64,000 nucleotides of DNA from Variovorax sp. PBL-H6 (GTDB lineage: Bacteria > Pseudomonadota > Gammaproteobacteria > Burkholderiales > Burkholderiaceae_C), in NCBI RefSeq assembly GCF_901827155.1, contig NZ_LR594659.1:62001-126000 (forward strand). The letters are read 5' to 3'. The position numbers and the translations under genes were made by a program. Shown here in pieces: positions 51,004 through 60,497 of the stretch (the stretch's first letter is position 1; every line of letters begins with the position of its first letter). The notes beneath the pieces are model-generated. The model ran no database searches. It had not been told where the DNA came from and worked only from the letters and a program-made list of their open reading frames with translations.

Positions 51004-51606
51004 TCAGGCGTCGAAGACGAAGGTGCTTTGCAGCGCGTTGTGGTTCTTGATGTCGAGGTCGATGCCCAGCGCGGCGTTCTTGGAGCGATAGTGCGGCGCC
51101 TTGCCAACGAAGACCGGCGCGCCCGGGACGGTGGAGAAGACGGTGTCCGACAACACGGTCTGCCCGCCGGTCGCCCCGCGGTAGGGCTCGAGTTCGGCGT
51201 AGTAGTCGCTGCCGATCGTGAGCTTCCCGCTGCCCTCGTTCACGTGGAAGCCGATGGGCGCGCGCTCCACCGACACCACCTTGCCGATCAGCTTGGCCAG
51301 GTCGGCGATCGGGCCGCCGGCCTCGCCGGTGTAGACCTTCAGCAGCGCGGCCTCCTGTTCCTTGGAGGCGTTGTCGTCGACGTAGATCGCGGCCGTCCAG
51401 TTGCCTTGCAGGATATTGCCGGGCACATGCGCCACGGCGGCGATGGTGTTGCCGCCGACGTCCAGCCCGTCGATGTTTCCCTTGTCGATGCGCCACGCGA
51501 CGATGGTGTCGCAGGTGCCGTTGTCCGGGTCCTCGCCGATCCAGCAGGGGCACAGCACGTTGCAGTTGCAGACCTCGAGCAGGCGGCCTTCCAGGTGATA
51601 GCTCAT
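51004..51606 (-). CDS. DUF1326-family protein
   Basis: 200-residue soluble protein of DUF1326. Seen: the cysteine-rich start LLEVCNCNVLCPCWIGEDPD (four Cys in the first 30 residues), AAIYVDDNASKEQEAAL and a late NHNALQSTFVFDA. The clustered Cys suggest metal or redox chemistry, which matches the Cys/His-bearing DUF2182 membrane partner encoded 12 bases downstream. Function unknown. Confidence 0.9.
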   Translation of the reverse strand: MSYHLEGRLLEVCNCNVLCPCWIGEDPDNGTCDTIVAWRIDKGNIDGLDVGGNTIAAVAHVPGNILQGNWTAAIYVDDNASKEQEAALLKVYTGEAGGPIADLAKLIGKVVSVERAPIGFHVNEGSGKLTIGSDYYAELEPYRGATGGQTVLSDTVFSTVPGAPVFVGKAPHYRSKNAALGIDLDIKNHNALQSTFVFDA

Positions 51607-51745
51607 TCCAACCTCCGTTGCGGCTTCACTGACAGGGACCTTGTCGCCGCGAAAGGCGGCAAGAGGGGACGGTGATGCTACGCCGCGCGCGCCGGCGCGT
51701 CCATGTGCCGAATGGCCGAGGGGCCGGTCGCCGGGGCGGGGTGCC

Positions 51746-53680
51746 TCAGCGCCTGTCGAGCAGGCGCCTGAGCAGGTCCTCCAGCTGGTCGGCGTCCACC
51801 GGCTTGGTCAGGTGCGCGAAGAAGCCGGCGTCGAAGCTCAGCTGCCGATCGCGCTCCTGCCCGTAGCCGGTAATGGCGATCAGCGGCGGCGGGTTGGCGA
51901 TCTCGGCGCGCACGCGCTCGGCCACCTGCAGGCCGCTCATCCCGGGCAAACCGATGTCGAGCAGCACCAGGTCGGGCGCCAGCTGCTTGATGGCGTGCAG
52001 CGCAGCCGGGCCGTCGTGACGTACCGAGGCGCGGCAACCCAGCACTTCCATCAGCTCGGCCATGGTGTGGGCCGCGTCGCGGTTGTCGTCCACCACCAGC
52101 ACCATCGGACGGCCGTCGAGCGGCGTGCCGTCGGCCCGCTCCCGCTCGGCGACGGCCGGCGGTGCCGACAGCGGCAGCCGCACCACGAATTCGCTGCCTT
52201 CGCCGGGCACCCCCTTGCTGTACGCGGCCACGTCCCCGCCGTGCAGGCTGATCAGCTGCTGGACCAGGCTGAGCCCGAGCCCGAGTCCGCCCTGCAGCCG
52301 CGCGATGTCCTGCTCGCCCTGCTCGAAGAGGTTGAAGATGCGTGCGATGTCCTTCGACGCGATACCTGGCCCGTCGTCGCGCACAGAGAGCACCGCGCGG
52401 TCGCCGTCGTGCCCGGCGCGGACCGTCACATGGCCGCGGGCCGGCGTGAACTTGACGGCGTTGCCCAGCAGGTTGCTCAACACCTGGATCAGGCGGGCGC
52501 GATCGCCGACAACCCACACCGCGGCCTCCTCGAGCTCGACCTGCAGCTGCTGCGACTTGTCCTGGGCCGCAGGCATCGTCGCCTCCATCGCCTCCGCCAC
52601 CACCTCGTTCAGATTGACCGGCTTCGCTTCCAGCCGGATCTTTCCGCTGGTGATGCGGCCGATGTCCAGCAGGTCGTCCACCAGCCGCACCATCTGCTTG
52701 AGCTGGCGCGCGATCGTCTCGTGCGCCAGGCGCAGCGTGCGGCTCTCCAGCTTTTCGCGGGCCATCAGCGCGAGCGCGTTCGAGATCGGCGCCAGCGGGT
52801 TGCGCAGCTCGTGGCCCAGCATGGCGAGGAAGGTGCTGATGCGCCGGCCTTCGTCTTCCAGCGAACTGACGCGGCGCTGCTCGGTGAGGTCGCGCGTCAG
52901 CTTGGCGAAGCCGCGCAGCGTGCCGGTCTCGTCGTGCACCGCCGTGATCACCACGCTGGCCCAGAAGCGGGTGCCGTCCTTGCGCACACGCCAGCCTTCG
53001 TCCTGGAAGCGCCCGTCGCGGCGTGCGATGCGCAGCTCCTCGTCGGGCCAGCCGGTGGCCTGCGCTTCGGGCGAGTAGAAGGTCGAAAAATGCCGGCCAA
53101 TGATCTCGTGCGCCTCGTAGCCCTTGAAGCGCCGTGCGCCGACGTTCCAGCTCACCACGTGGCCGCTGGTGTCGAGCATGAAGATCGCATAGTCCTTCAC
53201 CCCCTCCACCAGGAGGCGGAAGCGCTCCTCGCTCATCCGCAGCTGCTCTTCCTCGCGGCGGCGCTCGGTGAGATCGCGGGTGATCTTGGAGAAGCCACGG
53301 AATGTGCCATCGGCCTCGATCAGCCGCGTGATGACGACGTTGGCCCAGAAACGGGTGCCGTCCTTGCGCAGGCGCCAGCCCTCGTCCTCGAAGCGGCCGG
53401 TCTCGCGCGCCACCTTCAGTTCGTGGTCGGGCCAGCCGCGCTCGAGCTGCTCGGATGGATAGAACAGCGAGAAATGGCGCCCGATCACCTCGTGCGCCTC
53501 GTAGCCCTTGATCCTGCGAGCGCCGGTGTTCCAGCTGCGAATCACCCCGCCCGGGTCGAGGAGGAAGATCGCGTAGTCACCCACCGCGTCGACCATCAGC
53601 CGGAAGTCCGCGTCGCCGGGTTCGGTCAGTGCCGGTGGCGGGGCAACGGGCGCGGGTGGAACTTCACGGGCATCTGCCAT
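51746..53680 (-). CDS. Double-PAS hybrid sensor histidine kinase with receiver domain
   Basis: 644-residue cytoplasmic sensor. Order: PAS-PAC 1 (about 25-140), PAS-PAC 2 (about 150-268), HisKA with the phosphorylated His290 in LAMLGHELRNPLAP, HATPase (about 390-503, DDGPGIA and GLGLGLSLV), and a receiver domain (about 526-640) with Asp575 in VLLDIGLPG. The two PAS units are close copies (YDAIFxLD..GYEAHExIGRHFS pattern), an internal duplication. No transmembrane segment. It has no adjacent response-regulator gene, so its own receiver and distant partners relay the signal; PAS ligand unknown. The ATG at 53678-53680 is used. Confidence 0.93.
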   Translation of the reverse strand: MADAREVPPAPVAPPPALTEPGDADFRLMVDAVGDYAIFLLDPGGVIRSWNTGARRIKGYEAHEVIGRHFSLFYPSEQLERGWPDHELKVARETGRFEDEGWRLRKDGTRFWANVVITRLIEADGTFRGFSKITRDLTERRREEEQLRMSEERFRLLVEGVKDYAIFMLDTSGHVVSWNVGARRFKGYEAHEIIGRHFSTFYSPEAQATGWPDEELRIARRDGRFQDEGWRVRKDGTRFWASVVITAVHDETGTLRGFAKLTRDLTEQRRVSSLEDEGRRISTFLAMLGHELRNPLAPISNALALMAREKLESRTLRLAHETIARQLKQMVRLVDDLLDIGRITSGKIRLEAKPVNLNEVVAEAMEATMPAAQDKSQQLQVELEEAAVWVVGDRARLIQVLSNLLGNAVKFTPARGHVTVRAGHDGDRAVLSVRDDGPGIASKDIARIFNLFEQGEQDIARLQGGLGLGLSLVQQLISLHGGDVAAYSKGVPGEGSEFVVRLPLSAPPAVAERERADGTPLDGRPMVLVVDDNRDAAHTMAELMEVLGCRASVRHDGPAALHAIKQLAPDLVLLDIGLPGMSGLQVAERVRAEIANPPPLIAITGYGQERDRQLSFDAGFFAHLTKPVDADQLEDLLRRLLDRR

Positions 53681-53972
53681 GTTGTGGGTCGATCGGGGCC
53701 GGTGGCCGTCACCGTTGGGCGGCCGGAAACGGCTGGAAACGGCTGGATGGGGCCGGTGCGTCCTCTGCCAGATTCGGGATGCGCCGGGGCGGAATTCTCC
53801 TAGTCTACCGGCGCGTAGCTGCTCGCGCAGTCGGACAGATGCCCGGGTTTCTTGGCCCCGTGCGTGCCGCTTCGCGGGGTTGGCGCGTGGGCTCGGATAG
53901 CATTCGCGCAGGCGTTCCTGCCGCCTCCATGGACTTTCGTCCTGGACGGCAGGCCGCAACGAGGACCTGCGC

Positions 53973-55067
53973 TTGGGCACCGAAGACGCTTTCGCCGAAT
54001 TGGGATTGGCATCCAGCGCGAGCGAGCGCGAAGTCAAGGCGGCATGGCGCCGGCTGGCCTCGCAGTGGCACCCGGACCGCAACGGCAGCGCCGATGCCGT
54101 GGCCAGGATGCAGCGCATCAACCAGGCCTTCGAGGAAATCCGCCGCGCCGGATTCCAGGCCGCTGCCAAAGAGCGTGGCGCCGACTCCGGAGCCGCCGCG
54201 GCCGCTTCGGCAGCCGGCACGGGCTGCGCATCCGACGAGCACGATGGCGATCCGGCCGCGTTCCGCGATGACGCCGACACGGCCCGGCAGCGGCGGCCCA
54301 TCCATCGCAAGGTGAAGTTGACGCTCGAAGAAGCCGCAGCCGGCTGCATCAAGGTGCTGCGGGGCAAGGTCATCGAGACCTGCCGGACCTGCGCGGGCGC
54401 GGGCCACCAGGTGCTCGGCGGCCATTGCATCCAATGCGGCGGCTCGGGCGCCGTCCCCAAGCGTTCCTTCTTCGGCTGGCCCACCGGGCTGGTCGAATGC
54501 GAGGCCTGCCTGGGCGGCGGTATAGCGAGGCAGCCGTGCGCGGCCTGCAGGAGCACCGGGAAGGCAGCCCCGCGCAGCTACCAGATCAAGGTCCGCATAC
54601 CGCATGGCGTGCGCCATGGCGACCTGCTCCACGTCGATGGCCGGCGCCTGCGCCCCGAGCGGCTCCCGGGCGACCTCGAGATCCGCGTCGAGTTGCTGGA
54701 CCACGCCTTCTTCGAGCTCGACGACGATGGCACTCTTCGGTGCGAGATCCCGGTCGATGGCTTTGCCTGGATCGCCGGCAGGCAGCTCCAGGTGCCGACC
54801 CTCACCGGCCTGCAGTCGCTGCAGCTGAGCCGTGGCCGCCTTTCCTACTGCCTGAAAGGCGAGGGATTTCCGTCGGAGCGCGGCGGCGCGCGCGGGGACC
54901 AGTGGGTCACGGTGGCGCCCGTGTTCCCGGAGCAGCTCAGCACCGACCAGCAGATCCTGCTCGACCAGCTCTGCGCCACCACCTCCGGTGCCGGAGGCGC
55001 CACCGACGACCGCCTCCAGGCATGGCAGCGGGGCTTGCGCGCTTGGGAACGCGGCCTGCGCGGCTAG
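53973..55067 (+). CDS. DnaJ-like J-domain cochaperone with zinc-finger region
   Basis: 364-residue protein with an N-terminal J domain (about 5-60; HPD at 33-35 in QWHPDRNGS), an Ala-rich linker, a DnaJ-type cysteine-rich region (CRTCAGAG, CIQCGGSG, CEACLGGG, CAACRSTG: four CxxC pairs) and a C-terminal substrate-binding fold (KVRIPHGVRHGDLLHVDG). It would stimulate DnaK ATPase and bind client proteins. It is shorter than canonical DnaJ and lacks the Gly/Phe-rich region. The first codon fitting the J domain is TTG (53973), an uncommon start; no upstream ATG fits. Confidence 0.85.
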   Translation: MGTEDAFAELGLASSASEREVKAAWRRLASQWHPDRNGSADAVARMQRINQAFEEIRRAGFQAAAKERGADSGAAAAASAAGTGCASDEHDGDPAAFRDDADTARQRRPIHRKVKLTLEEAAAGCIKVLRGKVIETCRTCAGAGHQVLGGHCIQCGGSGAVPKRSFFGWPTGLVECEACLGGGIARQPCAACRSTGKAAPRSYQIKVRIPHGVRHGDLLHVDGRRLRPERLPGDLEIRVELLDHAFFELDDDGTLRCEIPVDGFAWIAGRQLQVPTLTGLQSLQLSRGRLSYCLKGEGFPSERGGARGDQWVTVAPVFPEQLSTDQQILLDQLCATTSGAGGATDDRLQAWQRGLRAWERGLRG

Positions 55068-55074
55068 GACAGGA

Positions 55075-56295
55075 CTACGAGCCCTTCCGCACGAGCGGGC
55101 AGGTCGATCTTTCGAGCGGCTGGAACGCCTCTGCCGCCGGGATGACCGCCAGGCGCTTGTAGTAATCCCACGGGTACTTCGACTCCGCGGGCGTCTTCAC
55201 CTGCATCAAGTACATGTCGTGCACCATCCGGCCGTCCTCTCGGATGCGGCCGTTCTTCGCGAAGAAGTCGTTGATGGGGGTGGCCTTCATCTTCGCCATC
55301 ACCGTGCCGGGCGCGTCGGTGCCGGCATCGCGCACGGCCCGCAGATAGTGCATCGTCGACGAGTAGTTCGCCGCGTGAATCGCGGTGGGCATCTTCTTCA
55401 TGCGCTCGAAGAAGCGGCGCGACCATTGGCGGGTCTCGTCGTTGCTGTCCCAGTAGAAGGCCGAGGTCAGCATCACGCCCTGTGAAGCCTTCAGGCCGAC
55501 GCCGTGGATGTCAGTGATGAACACCGCGAGGCCGGCCAGGTTCTGCTTCGCAGGATCGATGCCGAACTCCTGTGCCGACTTGATCGCGTTGATGGTGTCG
55601 CTGCCGCCGTTGGCCAGGCCGATGATCTTCGCGCCCGAGTCCTTGGCCGCCACCATGAAGGATGAGAAGTCGCTCGCGTTGAATGGGTGCCGCGAGGTCC
55701 CCACGACCTTGCCGCCGGCCGCCGTCACCACCTCCGTCACGTCGCGCTCGATCTGGTGGCCGAAGGCGTAGTCGGCCGTCAGGAAGTACCAGCTGTCGCC
55801 GCCCTTCTTGACGATCGCGCGCGCGGTGCCATTGGCCATCGCATACGTGTCCCACGCGTAGTGGATGCTGTTGGGCGTGCAGCTCTCGTTGGTGAGGCGC
55901 AGCGCGCCGGCGCCATTGACGATCGCGATGCGGTTCTTCTGCCTGGCCATGTCCACCGCGGCGAGCGCGACGGCCGAATTGGTGAGGTCGGTGATCATGT
56001 CCACCTTCTGCACGTCGAACCACTCGCGCGCCTTGTTGGCGGCGATGTCGGCCTTGTTCTGATGGTCGACCTCCAGCACCTCGATCGGCTTGCCGAGCAC
56101 CTGGGCGCCGAAGTCTTCGACCGCCATCCTCACCGCCATCGCCGAGCCGCGGCCCGAGAGCTCCGACAGCACGCCGCCCATGTCGGTGATGACGCCGATG
56201 CGCACCACGCCGTCGGAAATGGCGTCGCCCTGCGCCTGCGCAACCGAGGCGATGGCGAGGGCGGCCGCGCCGCAGGCCCCTGCAAGTCTGTTCAC
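55075..56295 (-). CDS. ABC transporter periplasmic binding protein (HAAT type)
   Basis: Branched-chain/aromatic-type solute-binding protein, 406 residues. Seen: a signal peptide ending near AQAQG, DGVVRIGVITDMGGVLSELSG, VDMITDLTNSAVALAAVD, and the family segment FLTADYAFGHQIERDV. Its cognate permease and ATPase genes are not in this operon, so it must use components encoded elsewhere. It is the last gene after the SDR (22-base gap), suggesting that it binds the compound degraded by the preceding enzymes. Confidence 0.9.
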   Translation of the reverse strand: MNRLAGACGAAALAIASVAQAQGDAISDGVVRIGVITDMGGVLSELSGRGSAMAVRMAVEDFGAQVLGKPIEVLEVDHQNKADIAANKAREWFDVQKVDMITDLTNSAVALAAVDMARQKNRIAIVNGAGALRLTNESCTPNSIHYAWDTYAMANGTARAIVKKGGDSWYFLTADYAFGHQIERDVTEVVTAAGGKVVGTSRHPFNASDFSSFMVAAKDSGAKIIGLANGGSDTINAIKSAQEFGIDPAKQNLAGLAVFITDIHGVGLKASQGVMLTSAFYWDSNDETRQWSRRFFERMKKMPTAIHAANYSSTMHYLRAVRDAGTDAPGTVMAKMKATPINDFFAKNGRIREDGRMVHDMYLMQVKTPAESKYPWDYYKRLAVIPAAEAFQPLERSTCPLVRKGS

Positions 56296-56317
56296 GATGA
56301 TGTCTCCTTCGTTGTAT

Positions 56318-57094
56318 TCAGATCACGTTGCGCGTCAGGCCGCCATCCACGCAGATGTTCTGGCCCGTGATGTAGCTCGCATGCACCGAGGCGAGGAAGG
56401 CGCAGAGCCCGCCGAAGTCCTCGGCCGTGCCCAGCCGCTGCATCGGAATGCTGCGGGCCATGTCGTCGCGCACGGCGGCTTCGTCCTGGCCGGTGCGGCG
56501 TTGGCGATCGGCAATCACGCGCTGCAGTGCGCCGGTGTCCATCAGCCCCGGCAGGAGGCCGTTGACCGTGATGCCGTGCGGCGCCACCTCGCGTGCGAGC
56601 GAGCCCATGGCGCCGGTCAGGCCCACGCGCAGGCTGTTGGAAAGGGCCATGTTCGGATAGAGCTCCTTCACCACGAACGACGTGATGTTGAGGATGCGGC
56701 CGAAGCGTGCGGTCCGCATCGCAGGCAGGAAGGCACGCACCACCTCGAGCGGGCCGATCACGTTGGTCTCGTGGCTGGCTCGCCAGGCGGCGAGCTGCGT
56801 TTCCTCGAAAGGCGCGGCCGGCGGGCCGCCGGCGTTGGTGACCACGATCGACGGCATGCCGATGCGCGAGACGGCCTCGATCAGCCGAGCCCGCTGGTGC
56901 TCGTCGCCGATGTCGCCGGGCACGAACTGCGCCTGTGCCGGCAGGCTGCGCGCGGTCGCCTCGCCGTGGGCGGCATCGCGCCCGTTGAGCAGTACGCGCA
57001 CGCCGGCCTCGGCGAGCGCACGGGCGCAGGCCAGGCCCAGCCCGCGCGTGCCGCCGAGTACCAACGCCGTTCTGCCCGCAATGCCGAGGTCCAT
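56318..57094 (-). CDS. SDR-family oxidoreductase with atypical active site
   Basis: Short-chain dehydrogenase/reductase, 258 residues. Seen: the dinucleotide motif GGTRGLG (14-20), VVTNAGG (85-90) and the C-terminal GQNICVDGGLTRN. The catalytic Ser139 is present in NITS, but the Tyr-x-x-x-Lys dyad is replaced by Ser152 and Arg156 (MALSNSLRVGL). Divergent SDRs with such a change exist and their chemistry is uncertain. The ATG at 57092-57094 is used. It lies 11 bases after the enoyl-CoA hydratase gene and may handle a hydroxyacyl-CoA or diol. Confidence 0.85.
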   Translation of the reverse strand: MDLGIAGRTALVLGGTRGLGLACARALAEAGVRVLLNGRDAAHGEATARSLPAQAQFVPGDIGDEHQRARLIEAVSRIGMPSIVVTNAGGPPAAPFEETQLAAWRASHETNVIGPLEVVRAFLPAMRTARFGRILNITSFVVKELYPNMALSNSLRVGLTGAMGSLAREVAPHGITVNGLLPGLMDTGALQRVIADRQRRTGQDEAAVRDDMARSIPMQRLGTAEDFGGLCAFLASVHASYITGQNICVDGGLTRNVI

Positions 57095-57105
57095 CGCGTG
57101 TCCTT

Positions 57106-57933
57106 CTAGAACGGGCAGGAAGGGTCGAATTTCGGATTGCGCTTCTCGCGCAGCGAGGCGATGCCTTCCTGCACGTCCGGGCCCGAGAAGCCCATGAATT
57201 CGAGCGCCAGCGAGCTGTCGAAGGTGGGCCCGGCCAGGCGCAGCCAGTTGTTGAGCGCGTACTTGGTCCAGCGAATGGCGGTCTGCGAGCCGGCGGCCAG
57301 CTTCTCGGCCACCTCGAAGGCTTTCGCCACCAGCTGGTCCTCGGGCACCGCCAGCGAGACCAGGCCGATGCGCTCGGCCTCTTCGCCGGAGACCGCCTCG
57401 CACAGCATCAGGTAGTACTTCGCCTTGGCCATGCCGCACAGCAGCGGCCACACGATGGCCGCATGGTCGCCGGCCGCCACGCCCAGGCGCGTGTGGCCGT
57501 CGATGATGCGCGCCGTGGTGCTGGCGATCGACACGTCGGCCAGCAGGCCCGCGACCAGCCCGGCGCCGACGGCCGGGCCGTGCATCGCCGAGACCACGGG
57601 CTTGGAACAGTTGATCACGTTGTAGACCAGGTCGCGCGCCTCGCGCCAGACGCGCGCGCGCACGTTGAAGTCGTTCGCCATGTCTTCCACGAGGCCCAGG
57701 TCGCCGCCGGCGGAGAAGCCCTTGCCCTCGCCGCGGATCAGCGCCACGCGCGTGGCCGGGTCCTTGTCGATGTCGCTCCAGATGGAGGCCAGCTCGCGGT
57801 GCAGGTTGTGGTCGGCGGTGGAGAGCTTCTTGTTGGCGCTTTGCGATGCGCCCATCACCACCTCGAGGATGCCGTTGGGGTGGGGCCTGAGCGTGAGCGC
57901 GCTGTAGTGCGCGTAGGGGGATTCGTTGGCCAT
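57106..57933 (-). CDS. Enoyl-CoA hydratase/isomerase family protein
   Basis: Crotonase-fold enzyme, 275 residues. Seen: the oxyanion segment [14 protein letters not shown] and the second oxyanion region [20 protein letters not shown], with the C-terminal trimer region. The usual catalytic Glu pair of ECH-1 is not obvious, so it may be an isomerase, dehydratase or hydrolase variant. The ATG at 57931-57933 is used. Second gene of the ligase/hydratase/SDR/binding-protein operon, 53 bases after the ligase. Confidence 0.88.
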   Translation of the reverse strand: MANESPYAHYSALTLRPHPNGILEVVMGASQSANKKLSTADHNLHRELASIWSDIDKDPATRVALIRGEGKGFSAGGDLGLVEDMANDFNVRARVWREARDLVYNVINCSKPVVSAMHGPAVGAGLVAGLLADVSIASTTARIIDGHTRLGVAAGDHAAIVWPLLCGMAKAKYYLMLCEAVSGEEAERIGLVSLAVPEDQLVAKAFEVAEKLAAGSQTAIRWTKYALNNWLRLAGPTFDSSLALEFMGFSGPDVQEGIASLREKRNPKFDPSCPF

Positions 57934-57986
57934 GTTCAAAGTCCTTGTTCGATGGGAAGGGAGCCGGAGGAGAGCTCGAGGAAAGC

Positions 57987-59549
57987 TCAGATCTTCTTCC
58001 TTCCGGCCCAGTAGGGTTCCTTCAGCAGGTTCTTCTGGATCTTGCCGATCGGCGTCTTGGGGAAGCCCTCGACGAAGCGCACCAGCCGTGGCCGCTTGTG
58101 GCGGGCGAGCTTCTGTTCGCACTGCGCGACCACGCGCGCTTCGTCCAGCGTGCAGCCGGGCTTGAGCTGCAGGTAGGCGGCCGGCACTTCGCCCCACCTG
58201 GCATCGGGAATGCCGAAGACCGCGCACTCCGCCACCTCGGGCAATTCATAGAGCACCTGCTCGATCTCTTTCGGATAGACGTTCTCGCCCCCCGAGATCA
58301 GCATGTCCTTGGCGCGGTCGATCAGCGTGACGAAGCCCTCGTCGTCCATCACCCCGATATCGCCCGACAGGCCCCAGCCGTTGCCGAGGCGGAAGAACTC
58401 CGCCGTCTGCTGCGGCTCGCCGTAGTAGCCGATCATCAGGTTGTCGCCGCGCGACGCCACCTCGCCCAGCTCGCCCGCAGCGGCGGGCGTTCCGTCGGGG
58501 CGCAGCACCGCGACGTCGACGTTGTAGGGCTGGCAGCCCACGCTGCCCAGCTTGTCGTGTGCGCGCTGCCAGGGCAGGGCGGCGATCACGCCCATCTCGG
58601 ACTGGCCGTAGATCTGCGTCAGCCGCAACTGCGGCAGCTTGCGCATCAGTTCCACCTGCACCCAGTCGGGCATGGGCGCGCCCGCGAAGGACAGCTTGGT
58701 CCAGCTCTGCATCTTGCGTTGTTCCAGGTCGGGCAGCATGGCCAGGGCATTGGCCTGCGTCGGCACCATGAAGGTGGCGGTGATGCCCTCGGCCTCCACC
58801 GCATCGATGAAGGCCTGCGGGGACCACGGCGTGACGAAGACCGTCGTGGCGCCGACCAGGATGGCCGGCTGGAACATGATGTTGAGGGCGGCCACGTGGA
58901 ACAGCGGCGTGACGATTGCCACCACGTCGCTCGCCTCCAGGTGCTCTTCCACCACCACCGTGTGCGCGGTGATGGCGCGCGCGCGGTGGTTCATCAGCAC
59001 ACCCTTGGGATGGCCGGTGGTGCCGCCGGTGTAGGTCATGCAGAAAGGATCGCGCTCGTCGATGGCGACCTCGGGCGGCGTCGACGGCTGGCTCTCGATG
59101 AAGCGCTCGAAGGCAATCGCACCCGGCACCTCGGCGCTGCCGCTGCCGCTGCCGACGGCAATGAAGTGTTCGATCTCCGGGCAGGACGCGCGCACCGCCG
59201 CCACCTTGTCCGCGAACTGCGCGTCGTAGATCAGCACCCGGGTGTCGGACTTGGCCAGCACGTAGCCCAGCTCCTCCGGCGCATAGAGGATCGAGATGTT
59301 GTTGAGCACGCAGCCCGAGCGCGCCACGCCGAAGAACACGGCGCCATAGGCCGACAGGTTGCGGCACAGCATCGACACGGTCGCGCGGCGGGGCAGGCCC
59401 AGGCCCAGCACCGCGCGAGCGACCCGGTCGGCCAGGGCGTCGAGCTCGCGGTAGGCCACGCGCTCGCTGCCCTGCGGCCCGCGGAACACGATGGCCGGCT
59501 TGTCCGGGAATCGGTGCGCCGAGCGGCGCAGCATGTCTCCTGTCAGCAT
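57987..59549 (-). CDS. AMP-forming acyl-CoA ligase
   Basis: ANL-family acyl-CoA synthetase, 520 residues. Seen: the P-loop [18 protein letters not shown], the motif [12 protein letters not shown] and the C-terminal catalytic Lys in [10 protein letters not shown]. It activates a fatty or aromatic acid as the first step of its operon. No signal peptide. It is divergent from the IclR regulator, with a strong palindrome between them. The acid cannot be named, though the hydratase and SDR genes suggest a beta-oxidation-like route. Confidence 0.9.
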   Translation of the reverse strand: MLTGDMLRRSAHRFPDKPAIVFRGPQGSERVAYRELDALADRVARAVLGLGLPRRATVSMLCRNLSAYGAVFFGVARSGCVLNNISILYAPEELGYVLAKSDTRVLIYDAQFADKVAAVRASCPEIEHFIAVGSGSGSAEVPGAIAFERFIESQPSTPPEVAIDERDPFCMTYTGGTTGHPKGVLMNHRARAITAHTVVVEEHLEASDVVAIVTPLFHVAALNIMFQPAILVGATTVFVTPWSPQAFIDAVEAEGITATFMVPTQANALAMLPDLEQRKMQSWTKLSFAGAPMPDWVQVELMRKLPQLRLTQIYGQSEMGVIAALPWQRAHDKLGSVGCQPYNVDVAVLRPDGTPAAAGELGEVASRGDNLMIGYYGEPQQTAEFFRLGNGWGLSGDIGVMDDEGFVTLIDRAKDMLISGGENVYPKEIEQVLYELPEVAECAVFGIPDARWGEVPAAYLQLKPGCTLDEARVVAQCEQKLARHKRPRLVRFVEGFPKTPIGKIQKNLLKEPYWAGRKKI

Positions 59550-59557
59550 TCCAAGCC

Positions 59558-59594
59558 TTTACGAAAAGCGGAAAATGTTTTCGTTTAGCGTAAA
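59558..59594. promoter_or_regulatory. Nested palindrome, candidate IclR operator
   Basis: Inverted repeats TTTACG (59558-59563) and CGTAAA (59589-59594) enclose ACGAAAA (59561-59567) and TTTTCGT (59578-59584), the latter with perfect seven-base arms and a 10-base spacer. It lies nine bases upstream of the ligase start and 66 bases before the IclR gene, and is AT-rich in GC-rich surroundings. Confidence 0.5.
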
Positions 59595-59660
59595 TCCGCC
59601 CTGCCGCCGATGTCAATCCGAGGACAACCCGCACCCCGCCATCCCGTACAGTCGCCCCCG

Positions 59661-60473
59661 ATGAGCACCTCCGCATCCCCCGCCCCCCGGAAGCGACCGG
59701 GCGCCAGCACTGCCTCGAAGGCGGGCGTGCAGTCGGTGGAGAACGGCCTCGACCTCATGCTGATCGTGGCCCACCATCGCCGACCGATGAAGATCACCGA
59801 CATCGCCGAGCAGGCGGGTATCGCGCCCAGCAAGGCGCACCGCTATCTCGTGAGTTTTCTGCGCACCGGCTTCCTGGCGCAGGACCCGGAGACCGGCCTG
59901 TACGGCATGGGGCCGGTGGCACTGGAGTTCAGCCTTTCCTGCCTCGCGACCCTCGAGCCTGTTTCGCTTGCCACGCGCGCGGCCGAGCGGTTGTGCGCGT
60001 CGCTGGGCCACACGGTCGCGGTCTCCGTCTGGGGCAGTTTCGGCCCGACGGTGGTGCGCTGGGAACAGCCCGCGCGGCCGGTGATGGTCAATGTCGGCCT
60101 CGGCTCGGTGTTCCCGCTCTACCGCTCGGCCACGGGGCGCGTGTTCGCGGCCTTCCTGCAGCCCGAGCAGATGGAGGCCTACCTGGCCTCCGCCGCCAAC
60201 CGCGAAGAGCCGGCCGAGACCGACGAAACCGTCGATCAGGTGCGCGATCGCGGCATGGCACGCGCGATGGGCGACTTCATGGCCGGCATGAGCGCCTTCG
60301 CGGCGCCGGTGCTCGACGACCGCGGGCGCCTGGTGCTCGCCATGACCGTGCTCGGCTACAAGGCCGGCTTCGACCACCGCTGGAACGGCCCGGTCGCGCA
60401 GGCATTGCGCGAGGCGGCGCAGACCGTGTCGCGCACGCTGGGCCACGAGCACGAGCGGCTGGCGTTGGGCTAG
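59661..60473 (+). CDS. IclR-family transcriptional regulator
   Basis: 270-residue regulator with a winged helix (about 22-85, MKITDIAEQAGIAPSKAHRY) and a C-terminal effector domain (about 95-265) with VSVWGSFGPTVVRWE and VFPLYRSATGRVFAAF. The ATG at 59661 begins after a Pro/Ala-rich lead; an earlier in-frame start at 59610 is possible. It is divergent from the ligase/hydratase/SDR/binding-protein operon, which it probably controls via the palindrome at 59558-59594. Its effector domain closely resembles the C-terminal half of the flavin reductase fusion at 61282-62370. Confidence 0.92.
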   Translation: MSTSASPAPRKRPGASTASKAGVQSVENGLDLMLIVAHHRRPMKITDIAEQAGIAPSKAHRYLVSFLRTGFLAQDPETGLYGMGPVALEFSLSCLATLEPVSLATRAAERLCASLGHTVAVSVWGSFGPTVVRWEQPARPVMVNVGLGSVFPLYRSATGRVFAAFLQPEQMEAYLASAANREEPAETDETVDQVRDRGMARAMGDFMAGMSAFAAPVLDDRGRLVLAMTVLGYKAGFDHRWNGPVAQALREAAQTVSRTLGHEHERLALG

Positions 60474-60497
60474 AAGAAGGACTCTGATCCTCGTTCA

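Noticed and set aside
51641..53803. Long plus-strand frame opposite the histidine kinase
   Set aside because: It reads as an antisense shadow; the minus strand carries PAS, HisKA, HATPase and receiver motifs in order.
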